Positions 39,941 to 51,176 of a DNA stretch of 64,000 bases are shown piece by piece. This stretch comes from an uncultured Prevotellaceae bacterium (lineage in GTDB: Bacteria > Bacteroidota > Bacteroidia > Bacteroidales > Bacteroidaceae). Under the pieces are notes generated by a model. The model saw only the letters and a program-made list of their open reading frames with translations, was not told the origin of the DNA and did no database searches. The position numbers and the translations under genes were made by a program. The stretch's first letter is position 1. Each line of letters opens with the position of its first letter. Where the stretch lies: the NCBI GenBank assembly GCA_946186505.1, contig CAMHNI010000004.1:62001-126000 (forward strand), written 5' to 3'.

Positions 39941-40068
39941 AATAACAGAACGAAAGGTTTTTCGGCCGTTTTTGTGTTAATCTTCCCAAAATAGGCCGAT
40001 TTCTCTTTCAGATTAGTTAACTTTGCACTCCAATTTATTACACAAATACATATTATAAATTCAGACTT

Positions 40069-40653
40069 ATGTCCAACAACAAGACCATCATCGGTTCCAA
40101 AATAAAGGGAATCAGGGAGTCCAAGAACCTCACCATCGAGGAAATCTCCGAACGCAGCGGCCTGTCAGCCGACCAGATTAACTCCATAGAGAACGACGAG
40201 CACCTGCCCTCCCTGGGGCCGCTGATCAAGATTGCCCGAGCCTTGGGTGTACGCTTGGGCACCTTCATGGATGACAGCGATGCCTTAGGTCCTGTAGTGA
40301 CCCGTGCCGCTGACCGCGAACGTGACAGTAGCATCAGTTTCTCAAATGGTGCTACCGATGCCAGACAGCACATGGAGTATCATCCGTTGGCTCAGCAGAA
40401 GGCAGGTCGCCACATGGAGCCGTTTGTCATCGACATCAATCCCGAGGACAGTCCTAACTTCCAACTGTCGGCTCATGAGGGTGAGGAGTTCATCTACGTC
40501 ATGCAGGGCGAGGTGGAGATTGTCTATGGCAAGGATACCTATGCACTGAAGGAGGGTGACAGCATCTTCTATGACAGCATCGTCAAGCACCACGTCCACG
40601 GTGCCCCCGGCAAGAGTGCCAAGATCCTGGCTGTGGTCTATATTCCATTTTAA
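40069..40653 (+). CDS. XRE-family transcriptional regulator with C-terminal cupin domain
   Basis: HTH 'KIKGIRESKNLTIEEISERSGLSADQINSIENDEHLPSLGPLIKIARAL'; cupin 'HEGEEFIYVMQGEVEIVYGKDTYALKEGDSIFYDSIVKHHVHG'. Confidence 0.93.
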   Translation: MSNNKTIIGSKIKGIRESKNLTIEEISERSGLSADQINSIENDEHLPSLGPLIKIARALGVRLGTFMDDSDALGPVVTRAADRERDSSISFSNGATDARQHMEYHPLAQQKAGRHMEPFVIDINPEDSPNFQLSAHEGEEFIYVMQGEVEIVYGKDTYALKEGDSIFYDSIVKHHVHGAPGKSAKILAVVYIPF

Positions 40654-40678
40654 TTAGTAATTGTGATTACCTGAGAAG

Positions 40679-42412
40679 ATGGAAGCAAAAAGCGTGAGAT
40701 TAGACATGGCAGGCAGGCCACTGCCAGACAGAACATATCCTGCAGAGACTGGAAGTGCCGGTTATACACTCCATGAGCGGACGCTCGGCCAGTGGCTAGA
40801 ACATTGGGCCGAGACAACGCCTGACAAGGAATACATCGTATATTCAGACCGCAACCTGCGCTTCACATGGGCCAAGTTCAACGAACGTGTCGATAACCTG
40901 GCCAAGGGGCTTATCTCCATTGGCGTGAAGAAAGGCTCGAACGTAGGCATCTGGGCAACGAACGTGCCCGACTGGCTGACGTTCCTCTATGCCACTGCGA
41001 AGATCGGTGCCGTGCTCGTGACGGTGAACACCAACTACAAGCAGAACGAGCTGGAGTACCTCTGCAAGGACTCTGACATGGAAGTCCTCTGCATTACCGA
41101 CGGCACATGGGACTGTAACTATGTCGATATGACCTATACCATGCTGCCCGAACTGAAGACCTGTGAGCGCGGCCACCTGAACAGTGAGCGGTTCCCCTAT
41201 CTGAAGAACGTTGTCTTCATCGGCATGGAGAAGTATCGCGGCATGTACAACACGGCCGAGCTTCTGCTCCTCGGACAGAATGTCGAGGACGAGACGCTCA
41301 ACGAGATGAAGAAGGAGGTCAGTTGCTACGACGTTTGTAACATGCAGTACACCTCGGGCACCACAGGATTCCCCAAGGGTGTTATGCTTACCCACTTTGG
41401 CATTGCCAACGACGGCTACTTCACCGGCGAGAACATGGGCTTCACCCAGGACGACAAGCTCTGCGTGTGCGTGCCCCTGTTCCACTGCTTTGGCGTGGTG
41501 CTCGCCACGATGAACTGCCTGACCCACGGCTGTACGGAGGTGATGGTCGAGAAGTTCGACCCGCTCGTCGTGCTGGCCTCTATCCATAAAGAGCGTTGTA
41601 CGGCGGTCTATGGCGTACCGACGATGTTCATTGCCGAGCTGAACCACCCGATGTTCGACATGTTCGACCTCACCTGCCTGCGTACGGGCATCATGGCCGG
41701 TAGCCTCTGTCCTATCGAGCTGATGAAGCAGGTGTCGGAGAAGATGTATATGACCATTACATCGGTCTATGGACTTACAGAGTCGTCGCCTGGCATGACG
41801 CAGACCTGCCTGAACGACACGTTCGAACAGCGCTGCACCACCGTAGGCCGCGACTTTCCGTTTGTCGATGTGAAGGTGCTCGACCCCGAGACGGGCGAGG
41901 AGTGTCCTGTCGGCGTGCAGGGTGAGATGTGCTGTAAGGGCTTTAATGTGATGAAGGGTTACTACAAGAACCCCGAGGCCACGGCTGAGGTCATCGACAA
42001 GAACGGTTATCTGCACTCCGGCGATCTTGGCGTGAAGGACGAGGAGGGCTTCTACAAGATTACAGGGCGCATCAAAGACATGATTATCCGTGGCGGCGAG
42101 AACATCTATCCGCGTGAGATTGAGGAGTTCCTCTACCACATGCCTGGCATCCGTGATGTGCAGGTGGCTGCCGTGCCCTCGAAGAAATACGGCGAAGCCG
42201 TGGGTGCTTTCATCATCCTCGAAGAGGGTGCGAAGATGACCCCTGAGGACGTGCAGTTGTTCTGCCGCGGCAAGATAGCCCGCTACAAGATACCGAAGTA
42301 CGTGTTCTTCATCGACCAGTTCCCGCTGACCGGCTCTGGTAAAATCCAGAAGTTCAAGCTGAAAGAAATGAGCCTCGAACTGTGCAAGCAGCAAGGCATC
42401 GAGGTTGTCTGA
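40679..42412 (+). CDS. AMP-binding acyl-CoA synthetase
   Basis: '[18 protein letters not shown]', '[15 protein letters not shown]', '[39 protein letters not shown]', '[12 protein letters not shown]'. Confidence 0.95.
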   Translation: MEAKSVRLDMAGRPLPDRTYPAETGSAGYTLHERTLGQWLEHWAETTPDKEYIVYSDRNLRFTWAKFNERVDNLAKGLISIGVKKGSNVGIWATNVPDWLTFLYATAKIGAVLVTVNTNYKQNELEYLCKDSDMEVLCITDGTWDCNYVDMTYTMLPELKTCERGHLNSERFPYLKNVVFIGMEKYRGMYNTAELLLLGQNVEDETLNEMKKEVSCYDVCNMQYTSGTTGFPKGVMLTHFGIANDGYFTGENMGFTQDDKLCVCVPLFHCFGVVLATMNCLTHGCTEVMVEKFDPLVVLASIHKERCTAVYGVPTMFIAELNHPMFDMFDLTCLRTGIMAGSLCPIELMKQVSEKMYMTITSVYGLTESSPGMTQTCLNDTFEQRCTTVGRDFPFVDVKVLDPETGEECPVGVQGEMCCKGFNVMKGYYKNPEATAEVIDKNGYLHSGDLGVKDEEGFYKITGRIKDMIIRGGENIYPREIEEFLYHMPGIRDVQVAAVPSKKYGEAVGAFIILEEGAKMTPEDVQLFCRGKIARYKIPKYVFFIDQFPLTGSGKIQKFKLKEMSLELCKQQGIEVV

Positions 42413-42436
42413 CAAACATAAAAACGGCAGTAAGAT

Positions 42437-43882
42437 ATGATATCATTCACACTGAGCCTGCTGGCTCTTCTTTTGGGTTATCTGCTCTATGGACGTTTCG
42501 TGGAGCGTGTGTTCGGTCCTGACGACCGTGTAACACCAGCCGTGGCCAAGGCTGACGGTATAGACTATATCGTGCTTCCCAACTGGAAGATTTTCATGAT
42601 ACAGTTCCTGAACATCGCTGGAACAGGCCCCATCTTCGGGGCCATCATGGGAGCCAAGTTCGGTCCGATGGCCTATCTGTGGATAGTGCTGGGCTGTATC
42701 TTTGCCGGTGCTACCCATGACTACCTCTCGGGTATGCTCTCCATGCGTAATGACGGTGCCGGTTTGCCTCAGCTTATCGGTAAATATCTGGGTAACACAA
42801 CAAAGTCGCTGATGCTCTTTTTCACTGTGTTGCTGCTTGTCATGGTGGGTACGGTGTTTGTCTATTCACCGGCAGAAATCCTGCATTCCATTGGTGGCGA
42901 GACCATGATGTGGGTGGTCATCATTTTCTGTTACTATATAGTTGCCACGATGCTGCCCATTGACAAGATTATTGGCAAGGTCTATCCGCTGTTTGCTTTC
43001 TCGCTTCTTTTCATGGCAGGTGCGCTGATGGTGTGGTTGTTCCTGCACTGGCCGACGTTACCTGAGTTGTGGACACACTGCTATAACATGGGCATGGCTA
43101 CAGAGCCTGACAAATGGACTGATGCCATCTTCCCCGCACTCTTCATAACAGTAGCTTGTGGAGCCATTTCCGGCTTCCATGCTACGCAGAGTCCGCTCAT
43201 GGCCCGTTGCGTGAAGAGTGAGAAGATGGGACGTCCAATCTTCTATGGAGCCATGATTACCGAGGGTGTGGTGGCACTGATCTGGGCCACGGTTTCCGCT
43301 TGGTTCTTCTATGGCAGCCCGGCTCCAGGATATGAACTGATTGAAGCCGCGAAAAGCGGATTCCACACTTCTGCTCCGGCAGTGGTGAACTTGGTATGCA
43401 ACGACTGGCTAGGAGTAGCAGGTGCTGTCCTTGCCATGCTCGGCGTGGTGGCAGCCCCGATTACCAGTGGCGACACAGCATTCCGTTCTGGTCGTCTTAT
43501 TGTGGCCGATTGGCTGAAGATGGACCAGCGCCCTATTGCCAAGAGACTGATGATCTGCATTCCGATGTTCATTTGTTCTATCCTGATGCTGATATGGCAG
43601 ATAGAGAATCCTGATGGCTTCAACACCATCTGGCAGTACTTTGGATGGTCTAACCAGGCACTCTCCGTGTTCACTCTGTGGACGCTGACGGTCTATCTGG
43701 TCCGGGAGCATAAGTGTTTCTGGCTGACGCTGATTCCTGCGCTCTTCATGACCACCGTCTGCTCGACGTGGCTCTTCGTGTCGAAGCAGGCCTTCGACCT
43801 TGGCAGCGTGGGCTATATCATCGGCGGCTGTTGTTTCTGTGTGGCCCTAACATGGTTTGTCTTATGGAAAAAAAGAAACTGA
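42437..43882 (+). CDS. CstA-family carbon starvation/peptide transporter
   Basis: 'FLNIAGTGPIFGAIMGAKFGPMAYLWIVLGCIFAGATHDYLSGMLSMRNDGAGLPQLIGKYLG', 'SGFHATQSPLMARC'. Confidence 0.95.
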   Translation: MISFTLSLLALLLGYLLYGRFVERVFGPDDRVTPAVAKADGIDYIVLPNWKIFMIQFLNIAGTGPIFGAIMGAKFGPMAYLWIVLGCIFAGATHDYLSGMLSMRNDGAGLPQLIGKYLGNTTKSLMLFFTVLLLVMVGTVFVYSPAEILHSIGGETMMWVVIIFCYYIVATMLPIDKIIGKVYPLFAFSLLFMAGALMVWLFLHWPTLPELWTHCYNMGMATEPDKWTDAIFPALFITVACGAISGFHATQSPLMARCVKSEKMGRPIFYGAMITEGVVALIWATVSAWFFYGSPAPGYELIEAAKSGFHTSAPAVVNLVCNDWLGVAGAVLAMLGVVAAPITSGDTAFRSGRLIVADWLKMDQRPIAKRLMICIPMFICSILMLIWQIENPDGFNTIWQYFGWSNQALSVFTLWTLTVYLVREHKCFWLTLIPALFMTTVCSTWLFVSKQAFDLGSVGYIIGGCCFCVALTWFVLWKKRN

Positions 43883-43885
43883 AAT

Positions 43886-44386
43886 ATGATAAAGAAAATT
43901 GTATCTCTCGTTGCGGCCTTGATGGTTTCAATGGCTTCGCATGCACAGTTTGAGGCTGGCAAGACTTACATCGGTGCCTCATTATCGAGTTTTGACCTCA
44001 GCTACAGCGGACTCTCAGAAGGCCGTCTCGGATTGCAGGGAAAAGGTGGCTATCTTTTTGCTGATAACTTGATGGCCTTGGCACAGCTGTCGTACGAGAA
44101 GCAGAAGGACATGCCCTATACACTGACCTTAGGTGCCGGCGGACGCTACTATATTGTGCAGAACGGTCTCTACCTCGGTGCTTCGGCTCTTTTCAAGCAT
44201 CGTGACCGCTATGACGACATCCTGCCGAGTGTCCAGGTTGGCTATGCCTTCTACATCAGCCGTACCGTGACTATTGAGCCGGAACTGTACTACGAGCAGT
44301 CGTTCAAGAACCACAAGGATTATAGTCAGGTGGGACTGCGTGTAGGCATCGGCATCTATCTGTTCAAAGACGCTACCCAAAACTAA
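43886..44386 (+). CDS. outer-membrane beta-barrel protein
   Basis: Signal peptide followed by amphipathic strands ending 'QVGLRVGIGIYLF'. Confidence 0.75.
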   Translation: MIKKIVSLVAALMVSMASHAQFEAGKTYIGASLSSFDLSYSGLSEGRLGLQGKGGYLFADNLMALAQLSYEKQKDMPYTLTLGAGGRYYIVQNGLYLGASALFKHRDRYDDILPSVQVGYAFYISRTVTIEPELYYEQSFKNHKDYSQVGLRVGIGIYLFKDATQN

Positions 44387-44407
44387 AAATTCAAATTATA
44401 TCAGCTT

Positions 44408-45256
44408 ATGTTAAGTGTAGATGAATTGGTTGACAGACTCATCGATCTGTCTTTCGCTGAAGATATTGGCGACGGTGACCATACCACCCTGTGCTGCATC
44501 CCGGAGGACGCGATGGGTAAGTCTCATCTGCTCATCAAGGAGGATGGCATTCTGGCCGGAGTGGAAATTGCCAAGGAGGTGTTCCGCCGCTTCGATCCCA
44601 CCATGCAGGTGGAGGTGCTGATGGGCGACGGAAGCCGTGTGAAGAAGGGTGACATTGCCATGGTTGTCACAGGCAAGGTGCGCTCGCTGTTGCAGACGGA
44701 GCGGCTGATGCTGAACATTATGCAGCGTATGAGCGGCATCGCCACGATGACCGATAAGTATGTGGAGCGGCTGAAGGGTACGGGAACCCGTGTGCTCGAT
44801 ACCCGCAAGACCACGCCGGGCATGCGCATGCTGGAGAAGCAGGCCGTGAAGATTGGCGGCGGCACGAACCACCGTATCGGACTCTTCGACATGATTCTGC
44901 TCAAGGACAACCATGTAGATTTCGCCGGCGGCATCACCAACGCCATCGACCGCTGCCATGCCTATCTCAAGGAGAAGGGGCTCGACCTGAAGATTGAGAT
45001 TGAGGTGCGCTCGTTCGACGAGCTGCAGCAGGTGCTCGACCACGGCGGCGTTGACCGTATCATGCTCGACAACTTCAGCGTACCCGATACGAAGAAGGCC
45101 GTCCTGCTGATTGACCACCGCTATGAGACCGAGTCATCCGGCGGCATCACCTTCGACACCATCCGCGACTATGCCGAGCAGGGTGTTGACTTCATCAGCG
45201 TGGGTGCCCTGACACATAGCGTCAAGGGGCTTGACATGAGCTTCAAAGCATGTTAA
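44408..45256 (+). CDS. nadC: nicotinate-nucleotide pyrophosphorylase (carboxylating)
   Basis: 'EDIGDGDHTTLCC', 'RLMLNIMQRMSGIATMTDKYV', 'TRKTTPGMRMLEKQAVKIGGGTNHRIGLFDMILLKDNHV', 'FISVGALTHSVKGLDMSF'. Confidence 0.96.
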   Translation: MLSVDELVDRLIDLSFAEDIGDGDHTTLCCIPEDAMGKSHLLIKEDGILAGVEIAKEVFRRFDPTMQVEVLMGDGSRVKKGDIAMVVTGKVRSLLQTERLMLNIMQRMSGIATMTDKYVERLKGTGTRVLDTRKTTPGMRMLEKQAVKIGGGTNHRIGLFDMILLKDNHVDFAGGITNAIDRCHAYLKEKGLDLKIEIEVRSFDELQQVLDHGGVDRIMLDNFSVPDTKKAVLLIDHRYETESSGGITFDTIRDYAEQGVDFISVGALTHSVKGLDMSFKAC

Positions 45257-46872
45257 GCACCGTACTCAGTATCTTATTAAGCATCTTCGTCCCGCCAGTG
45301 GATTACGACATCTCTCTGGCGGGGAACTTTGGCGAACCCCGTCCCAATCATTTCCATGGTGGGCTTGACATCAGAACCGATGGGGTAGAGGGCAAGCACA
45401 TCTATGCTATTGGCGACGGTTACGTCTCGCGTATCACCGTCGGTCTTGATGGTTTCGGCAATGCCGTCTATATCACTCATCCTACGGGCCAGACTTCCGT
45501 CTATTGTCATCTGAAGTCCTTTTCACCGCGTATCAAGGCGGCACTGCGCAAATACCAGTACAGCTATGAGACCAGCGTGGCCGATGCCCGTCTGACACCG
45601 CTCGACGTTCCTGTCAGTCAGGGACAGTTCATTGCCCTCAGTGGCAATACGGGGCATTCTACCGCCCCTCACCTGCACCTCGAAATTCACGATACGAAGA
45701 CGTGGAACATGCTCGACCCGTACCAGTTCCTCAACGAGTACATCGAGGACACCGTGCCTCCTCAGGCACATGCCTTCATGGCCATACCGCATGGCGGTAC
45801 ATTCAACGGCAGCACTGCCAAGGGGGTGTTCAGCCGGGGCAATGCCCTTACTGCCTGGGGAAAGGTGGGCTTCGCCGTCTGGGCCGATGACTATATGCAG
45901 GGAGCCTACAACCACTACGGCATTCATGAGACGCTGCTCTACGTTGACGGGCAGATGGCTTTCCACAGTGTGGTTGACAATATCCCCGTGCGACTCAATC
46001 GTATGGTGAATTCATGGGGCGACTACGACCACTGGCTCCATCACCGCACATGGTACATGAAGTCCTATATCGACCCAGGCAACCGCCTTGCTTGTCTTCA
46101 GGCTGGTGAAGGCCGTGGCATTATCGACTTCTGCGAGGAGCGCGACTATCATCTCGAGTATGTCCTCCGCGACTTCAAAGGCAACGAGGCACGCTACCCC
46201 TTCACCGTCACAGGCACGCCAGCTCCCTCTGTCCGCTATGCTGCGGCGGTGCCGCAGCCACTCCTCCGCTGGAACCGCACCAACAGCTACTCCCGCCCCG
46301 GTCTGCAGCTCATTGTTCCTTATGGCTGCATCACCACGGACGTCCCGCTGCATCCCGTCATCAAGAGCCAGCCCGATGCCCTCTCCGATGCCTGCCAGTT
46401 CTCACTGTCGTCGCTCCCGCTCATGTATGATGTGCCTTTGAGCTTCTACGTCCGCCAGCCCTCCACCGACGTGGTCAATACTTTTGACCCATCGAAACTT
46501 TACATCACCGACGAGAACGGTCGCTACTATGGTAGTGACTACCACGATGGGTGGGTCACGGGCCGCATCCGTGAACTGGCCGGCCGCTATGAGGTGGCCT
46601 ATGATGACCAGCCCCCTGTCATCCGTCTCGTTTCTGCTACCAACAACCGCCTCCTGCTGAGCGTCACCGATGCTGACAGCGGCATTGCCTCATGGACGGC
46701 GGCCGTTGACAACCGTTTCGTTGTCTTCGATGCCATCGAGAAGTCTGCGACATACGCTTTCGACTTACGTGAGTCATGGTTACGGCATTCCGGCGGCCAG
46801 CACCGCCTCCATTTCGAGGTTACCGACAACTGCGGTAACAGTTCTGTTTACGAAACTTCATTTAATTATTAA
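45250..46872 (+). CDS. M23-family metallopeptidase (LytM domain)
   Basis: 'NHFHGGLDIRTDGVEGKHIYAIGDGYVSRI', 'ALSGNTGHSTAPHLHLEIHD'. Confidence 0.93.
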   Translation: MLSTVLSILLSIFVPPVDYDISLAGNFGEPRPNHFHGGLDIRTDGVEGKHIYAIGDGYVSRITVGLDGFGNAVYITHPTGQTSVYCHLKSFSPRIKAALRKYQYSYETSVADARLTPLDVPVSQGQFIALSGNTGHSTAPHLHLEIHDTKTWNMLDPYQFLNEYIEDTVPPQAHAFMAIPHGGTFNGSTAKGVFSRGNALTAWGKVGFAVWADDYMQGAYNHYGIHETLLYVDGQMAFHSVVDNIPVRLNRMVNSWGDYDHWLHHRTWYMKSYIDPGNRLACLQAGEGRGIIDFCEERDYHLEYVLRDFKGNEARYPFTVTGTPAPSVRYAAAVPQPLLRWNRTNSYSRPGLQLIVPYGCITTDVPLHPVIKSQPDALSDACQFSLSSLPLMYDVPLSFYVRQPSTDVVNTFDPSKLYITDENGRYYGSDYHDGWVTGRIRELAGRYEVAYDDQPPVIRLVSATNNRLLLSVTDADSGIASWTAAVDNRFVVFDAIEKSATYAFDLRESWLRHSGGQHRLHFEVTDNCGNSSVYETSFNY

Positions 46873-46880
46873 GAAGAGAT

Positions 46881-47279
46881 ATGAGAAAGATTGTTTTGTG
46901 TTTTTCGTTTTTTGCAGCAATAAGTATGGAAGCTCAGACGGCTCAGGCCGTACAAACGGACACGCTCCAATTTATGAGAGATATCAGAGCTTTCGGCTGC
47001 TTTGCTGATTCGGCTGTGCTCAACAAGAAAATCGTTGATTCGCTTGCCATACGTCAGGATACGCTCATCGCCCATTACCGTGCCATCAAACCTGCTCTCA
47101 CTGACAAACAGGTGGAGGAGTACAACCGCATCAGGGGCCGCTATACACGGCGCATCATCGAATACCGTGGTGACCGCGTTGGAGAAGGTCTTCAGGTCAC
47201 AGGCGACAGCATAGCCGCCAAGGCCGGTCGGGTGGGCAAGTCCATCGGCGGCTTCTTCAAGGGCATGTTCGAGAAATAG
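46881..47279 (+). CDS. hypothetical secreted protein
   Basis: 132 aa with signal peptide; no recognised domain. Confidence 0.55.
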   Translation: MRKIVLCFSFFAAISMEAQTAQAVQTDTLQFMRDIRAFGCFADSAVLNKKIVDSLAIRQDTLIAHYRAIKPALTDKQVEEYNRIRGRYTRRIIEYRGDRVGEGLQVTGDSIAAKAGRVGKSIGGFFKGMFEK

Positions 47280-47318
47280 TCTTTGACCCTTTTCATTTTG
47301 GGGCAGTGCGTTCCCCTT

Positions 47319-49196
47319 TCATTTTAAGTAGTCGGTGCAGTCGGGCCCGATGTAGTAGCCTGCTTCCGGTGGCTGGTTGTAGCCCACGTTCTGAGTGGCC
47401 ACGCTGAGACGGTAGGGGACGTCCTCCATCAGACAGCCGATACGGTAGTCCGTAGGTATGGTTGTTACATAGAGACGCAGTTCTGTCGATTCCCGGTTGC
47501 GCATGAGCACCTCTTCGCGCCAGTCGCCGAGGATGTCGGCCTGCAGGCAGGGGTTCGACTTGGTGCCATTGTTGAAGACACCGTCAAACCGTTGGACATC
47601 TACCACCTGACGGCTCTGCCAGTCGTACTTCGTAACGGTGGCATGGTCCAGCAGTTCGCGCAGCAGGTCACCATCCCACCAGATGCCGAAGTTGATGGGC
47701 AGCCATCGGCCGTTGAGCACGATGGTGTTCTGGTGCTGTGGGTCATCGGCATCCTTGGCGGCATTGAGGATGTCACCCGTCATGGTGCGTATGCCATGGC
47801 TGTCGGTTGACCACATCTCGCAGCCGGGATTTGTCGGGTCGATGTCGGCAGCCATGCAACGTCCCACATCGCTGGTGGATTTGATTTGGAAGATGACCTC
47901 ACCAGTGCGGGCGTTCCTCAGTTCGGAGCCGTCGCGGCGGTTCTCGTGGCAGTCCCAGATGAACAGTTCGTTGGTCCCGGGTTGGGCTACGAGGTGGATG
48001 GCATCGCCGTGGCCGAAGCCTGTGTTGTAGAGTCCTTGTCCATTGTGGTCAACGGCCATCGCGCCGTAGGTTATCTCGTCGCAGCCGTCGCCGTCAACAT
48101 CAGCCACACGCAGGTTGTGGTTGCCCTGTCCGGCGTATGAGGCCCATTCGGGCTGGTTGGTGTCGAACGTCCATCGGTTTTTCAGTTTCTTACCGTCCCA
48201 GTCCCAGGCGGCGATGACCGTCCGTGTGTAGTAGCCCCGGCAGAAGAGGGCACTCGGATGCTCACCGTCCAGATAGCCCACGGCTGCCAGGAAACGGTCG
48301 GAGCGGTTGGCACGGCTGTCTCCCCAGCTGCTGAGCTCTCCACGTTCGGGTATGTATGGCGCGGTGTCGAGGACACGTCCCGTCAGTCCGTCAAACACGG
48401 ACAGGTATTCCGGTCCGGTGAGGATGCGTCCGTTCGGTGCCCTGTGGTCGGCTAACGAGTCGCCGATGACGCGGCCCTGGCTGTCACGGGTGCCGTCGCC
48501 GGTCTTGACCATTAGTTCTGCCCGTCCGTCGCCGTCGAAGTCATAGACCATGAACTGCGTGTAATGCGCTCCTGCACGGATGTTACGTCCCAGATTGATA
48601 CGCCAGAGCAATTCGCTGTTGACGGATTGACCGTTCCCTATTTTATAGCAGTCGATGAGCACAGGGCCGGTAAAACCGTCGTGGGCATTGTCGTGGGCGT
48701 TCGTCGGCTCCCACTTCAGGAATATTTCGTACTGGCCGTCACCATCGACATCGCCCACCGAGGCATCATTGGCAGAGTAGGCGTAACCTTCGCCGCCAAG
48801 GGGCTTTTGGATGGGTATGGGCAGATAGCCTGTCGGAGCATCGTCCTTCAACGTGAAAGTCCCGTCCCTGTCCCCTTCCCGTTGAATGAGAGGAGTGCTT
48901 ACTTTGTAGGTTGCGTCTGTCGGCAGTGGATGGTCGTCAATGAAGAATGTGCCGCCGGTGGTGAGCGGGGTAGGGGTGAGCCTGACACCATTACGATATA
49001 CGTTGAACGGCAGTCCCTTGGGGTCGCTGCTGAGAGTGCGCCAACTGACGGCTACTTTGCCGTCAGGGGTACGGACGGCCACAACGCCCCGGTTCAGCCG
49101 TTCGCGCTGGAGCTTGGATTTGTCGTAGTTGGTCTGTGCTGCCGTGGGGGTGGTCGGCATCATGGTCAGTGTCAGTAGTAGTAGCAGTAGTTTCAT
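47319..49196 (-). CDS. rhamnogalacturonan lyase, PL11-like
   Basis: 'LNRGVVAVRTPDGKVAVSWRTLSSDPKGLPFNVYRNG', 'YSANDASVGDVDGDGQYEIFLKWEPTNAHDNAHDGFTGPVLIDCYK', 'GDWREEVLMRN'. Confidence 0.93.
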   Translation of the reverse strand: MKLLLLLLTLTMMPTTPTAAQTNYDKSKLQRERLNRGVVAVRTPDGKVAVSWRTLSSDPKGLPFNVYRNGVRLTPTPLTTGGTFFIDDHPLPTDATYKVSTPLIQREGDRDGTFTLKDDAPTGYLPIPIQKPLGGEGYAYSANDASVGDVDGDGQYEIFLKWEPTNAHDNAHDGFTGPVLIDCYKIGNGQSVNSELLWRINLGRNIRAGAHYTQFMVYDFDGDGRAELMVKTGDGTRDSQGRVIGDSLADHRAPNGRILTGPEYLSVFDGLTGRVLDTAPYIPERGELSSWGDSRANRSDRFLAAVGYLDGEHPSALFCRGYYTRTVIAAWDWDGKKLKNRWTFDTNQPEWASYAGQGNHNLRVADVDGDGCDEITYGAMAVDHNGQGLYNTGFGHGDAIHLVAQPGTNELFIWDCHENRRDGSELRNARTGEVIFQIKSTSDVGRCMAADIDPTNPGCEMWSTDSHGIRTMTGDILNAAKDADDPQHQNTIVLNGRWLPINFGIWWDGDLLRELLDHATVTKYDWQSRQVVDVQRFDGVFNNGTKSNPCLQADILGDWREEVLMRNRESTELRLYVTTIPTDYRIGCLMEDVPYRLSVATQNVGYNQPPEAGYYIGPDCTDYLK

Positions 49197-49220
49197 TTGT
49201 GTGGTTAATAATTAGCGTTC

Positions 49221-51176
49221 TTAACTTCGTTTCTCTGTGATGATACCATGTCGGTAGGCGTGTAGCAGTTGCTTCAGGTCGCTCACCTGTTCTCGCAGCT
49301 CCCGTCCCTTGTCGGTATCGGCCACGAGCATGCGGTGAGCCGACATCTCGACAATCTGCGTGGACGACTTGATGTCGGTGCCTCGGATGATGGCATCCTT
49401 TGTCGAGGTGAACGGTTCGTGCTGCACCAGCTGGAAGCCCCGACTGTGGTAGATGAGTGTGTAGCCGGCAATGCCCGTCTCCGAGTGGTACGCCTCGGAG
49501 AATCCGCCGTCGATGACCATCAGCCGTCCGCCCGCCTTGATGGGGTTCTCGCCCTTCGAGGCGTGTACGGGCACGTGGCCGTTGATAATGTGGCGGTTCT
49601 GTCCCGTGACACCGAACGCATCGAGGATGAGGTCACAGACAGCCTCGTTGTCGCGTAGCCTGAAGTAGGCTCCCTTTTCTTCGCGGTAGGTGTCCTTGTC
49701 GGTGAGGAAGTAGCGCTCGAAGGTGGCCATCTTCGACTTGTCGAACAGCGGAGAGTCCTTGCCGCACCATAGGTAGAGGAAGTAGTCGCGGGCGTATGCC
49801 TTCTGTTCCGGCTCGGTATCGTTCTCAAAGGCAGAACGTACCAGCTGTCCGATATAGGACATGAGGGCCTTGCCCTGATAGCGGTTGCCCAGTATCTCGA
49901 CATCCTTCAATGTACCATCGTCGTTCAGGGGTACCGAAGCATGGTAGAGCAGGTTCTGGTTGCAGACATGATACATGCAGCCGTGGGAGAGGATGGTGCG
50001 GATATGCTTGCGTAGTTTCTCAGACACGCGGAACGAGTGGTGCAGCTTCTGCATCAGCTCTGTCTCCTCAGCGGTCATTCCTTCAGTCCCTGTAGGGAAG
50101 TTGCAGTCCTTCATAGCGTACGCCTTGCCGTCGATGACACAGGTGCCGTGAAGGGTATCGACAGACTCCAACAGGCAGCGATCCTCCATCTTCCACTCCG
50201 GGTGGCGGTGGAAGAGGGCGGCCTCCTGCTTGAACTGTATGACGCTGATGGCCTTGTGCATCTTGGCTGTCAGCTGCAGTGTCTTGTCATCCAGCTTGCC
50301 GGGTTTCAGCAGTTTGGGCATGAACTCCGTGCAGGGGTCGTTGCCATAGGTCTCGAGAGCGAAGGTGGCCAAGGGCAGCAGGTTGATGCCGTAGCCGTCC
50401 TCGAGGGTGGCCAGATTGGCATAGCGCAGTGAGAGACGCAGCACGTTGCAGATACAGGCATCGTTGCCCGCGCAGGCTCCCATCCAGAGCATGTCGTGGT
50501 TGCCCCACTGGATGTCCCATGAGTTGTAGCGGCGCATGACGTCCATGATGATGTGCGCCCCCGGGCCTCGGTCGTAGATGTCGCCGAGGATGTGCAGCTG
50601 GTCGATAGCCAGCCGCTGAATGACGTTGCAGAGTGCGCAGATGAAGTCATCGGCACGTCCCGTCGAAATGATGGTATCGACGATGACGGCCACGTAGGCC
50701 GCCTTGTCCTGGTCGTCGGGCCGCTCGTGCAATAGCTCCTCAATGATATATGAGAACTCCTCGGGTAGCGCCTTGCGCACCTTCGAGCGGGTGTATTTTG
50801 ATGAGACGTCTCGGCACACACGGACCAGCTGGTGAATGGTGATGTGGTACCAGTCGTCGATGTCGTGGTCGGTGGCTTTCACCAGTTCGAGTTTCTGTTC
50901 GGGATAGTAGATGAGCGTGCAGAGCTCTTTTTTCTCAGACTCGCGAATGCTGTTGCCGAAGATTTCGCCCACCTTGCGCTTGATGTTGCCGGAGGCATTC
51001 TTCAGGACGTGTTCGAAGGCTTCGTTCTCGCCGTGTATGTCGGCAAGGAAGTGTTCCGTGCCCTTGGGCAGGTTCATGATGGCCTCAAGGTTGATGATTT
51101 CCTTGGCTGCGTCGGCAACCGTTGGAAACGATTGTGACAGCAGGTTCAGGTAGTGCATGTCTGCAGGTGTATTCAT
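49221..51176 (-). CDS. fbp: fructose-1,6-bisphosphatase, class III
   Basis: 651 aa. 'ILGDIYDRGPGAHIIMDVM', 'WDIQWGNHDMLWMGA', 'HIINGHVPVHASKGENPIKAGGRLMVIDGGFSEAYHSETGIAGYTLIY'. Confidence 0.95.
   Translation of the reverse strand: MNTPADMHYLNLLSQSFPTVADAAKEIINLEAIMNLPKGTEHFLADIHGENEAFEHVLKNASGNIKRKVGEIFGNSIRESEKKELCTLIYYPEQKLELVKATDHDIDDWYHITIHQLVRVCRDVSSKYTRSKVRKALPEEFSYIIEELLHERPDDQDKAAYVAVIVDTIISTGRADDFICALCNVIQRLAIDQLHILGDIYDRGPGAHIIMDVMRRYNSWDIQWGNHDMLWMGACAGNDACICNVLRLSLRYANLATLEDGYGINLLPLATFALETYGNDPCTEFMPKLLKPGKLDDKTLQLTAKMHKAISVIQFKQEAALFHRHPEWKMEDRCLLESVDTLHGTCVIDGKAYAMKDCNFPTGTEGMTAEETELMQKLHHSFRVSEKLRKHIRTILSHGCMYHVCNQNLLYHASVPLNDDGTLKDVEILGNRYQGKALMSYIGQLVRSAFENDTEPEQKAYARDYFLYLWCGKDSPLFDKSKMATFERYFLTDKDTYREEKGAYFRLRDNEAVCDLILDAFGVTGQNRHIINGHVPVHASKGENPIKAGGRLMVIDGGFSEAYHSETGIAGYTLIYHSRGFQLVQHEPFTSTKDAIIRGTDIKSSTQIVEMSAHRMLVADTDKGRELREQVSDLKQLLHAYRHGIITEKRS

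Noticed and set aside
40844-42415. 523-aa antisense ORF
   Set aside because: Lies wholly opposite the well-supported acyl-CoA synthetase gene; His/Arg/Val-rich mirror composition typical of a GC-rich coding strand.
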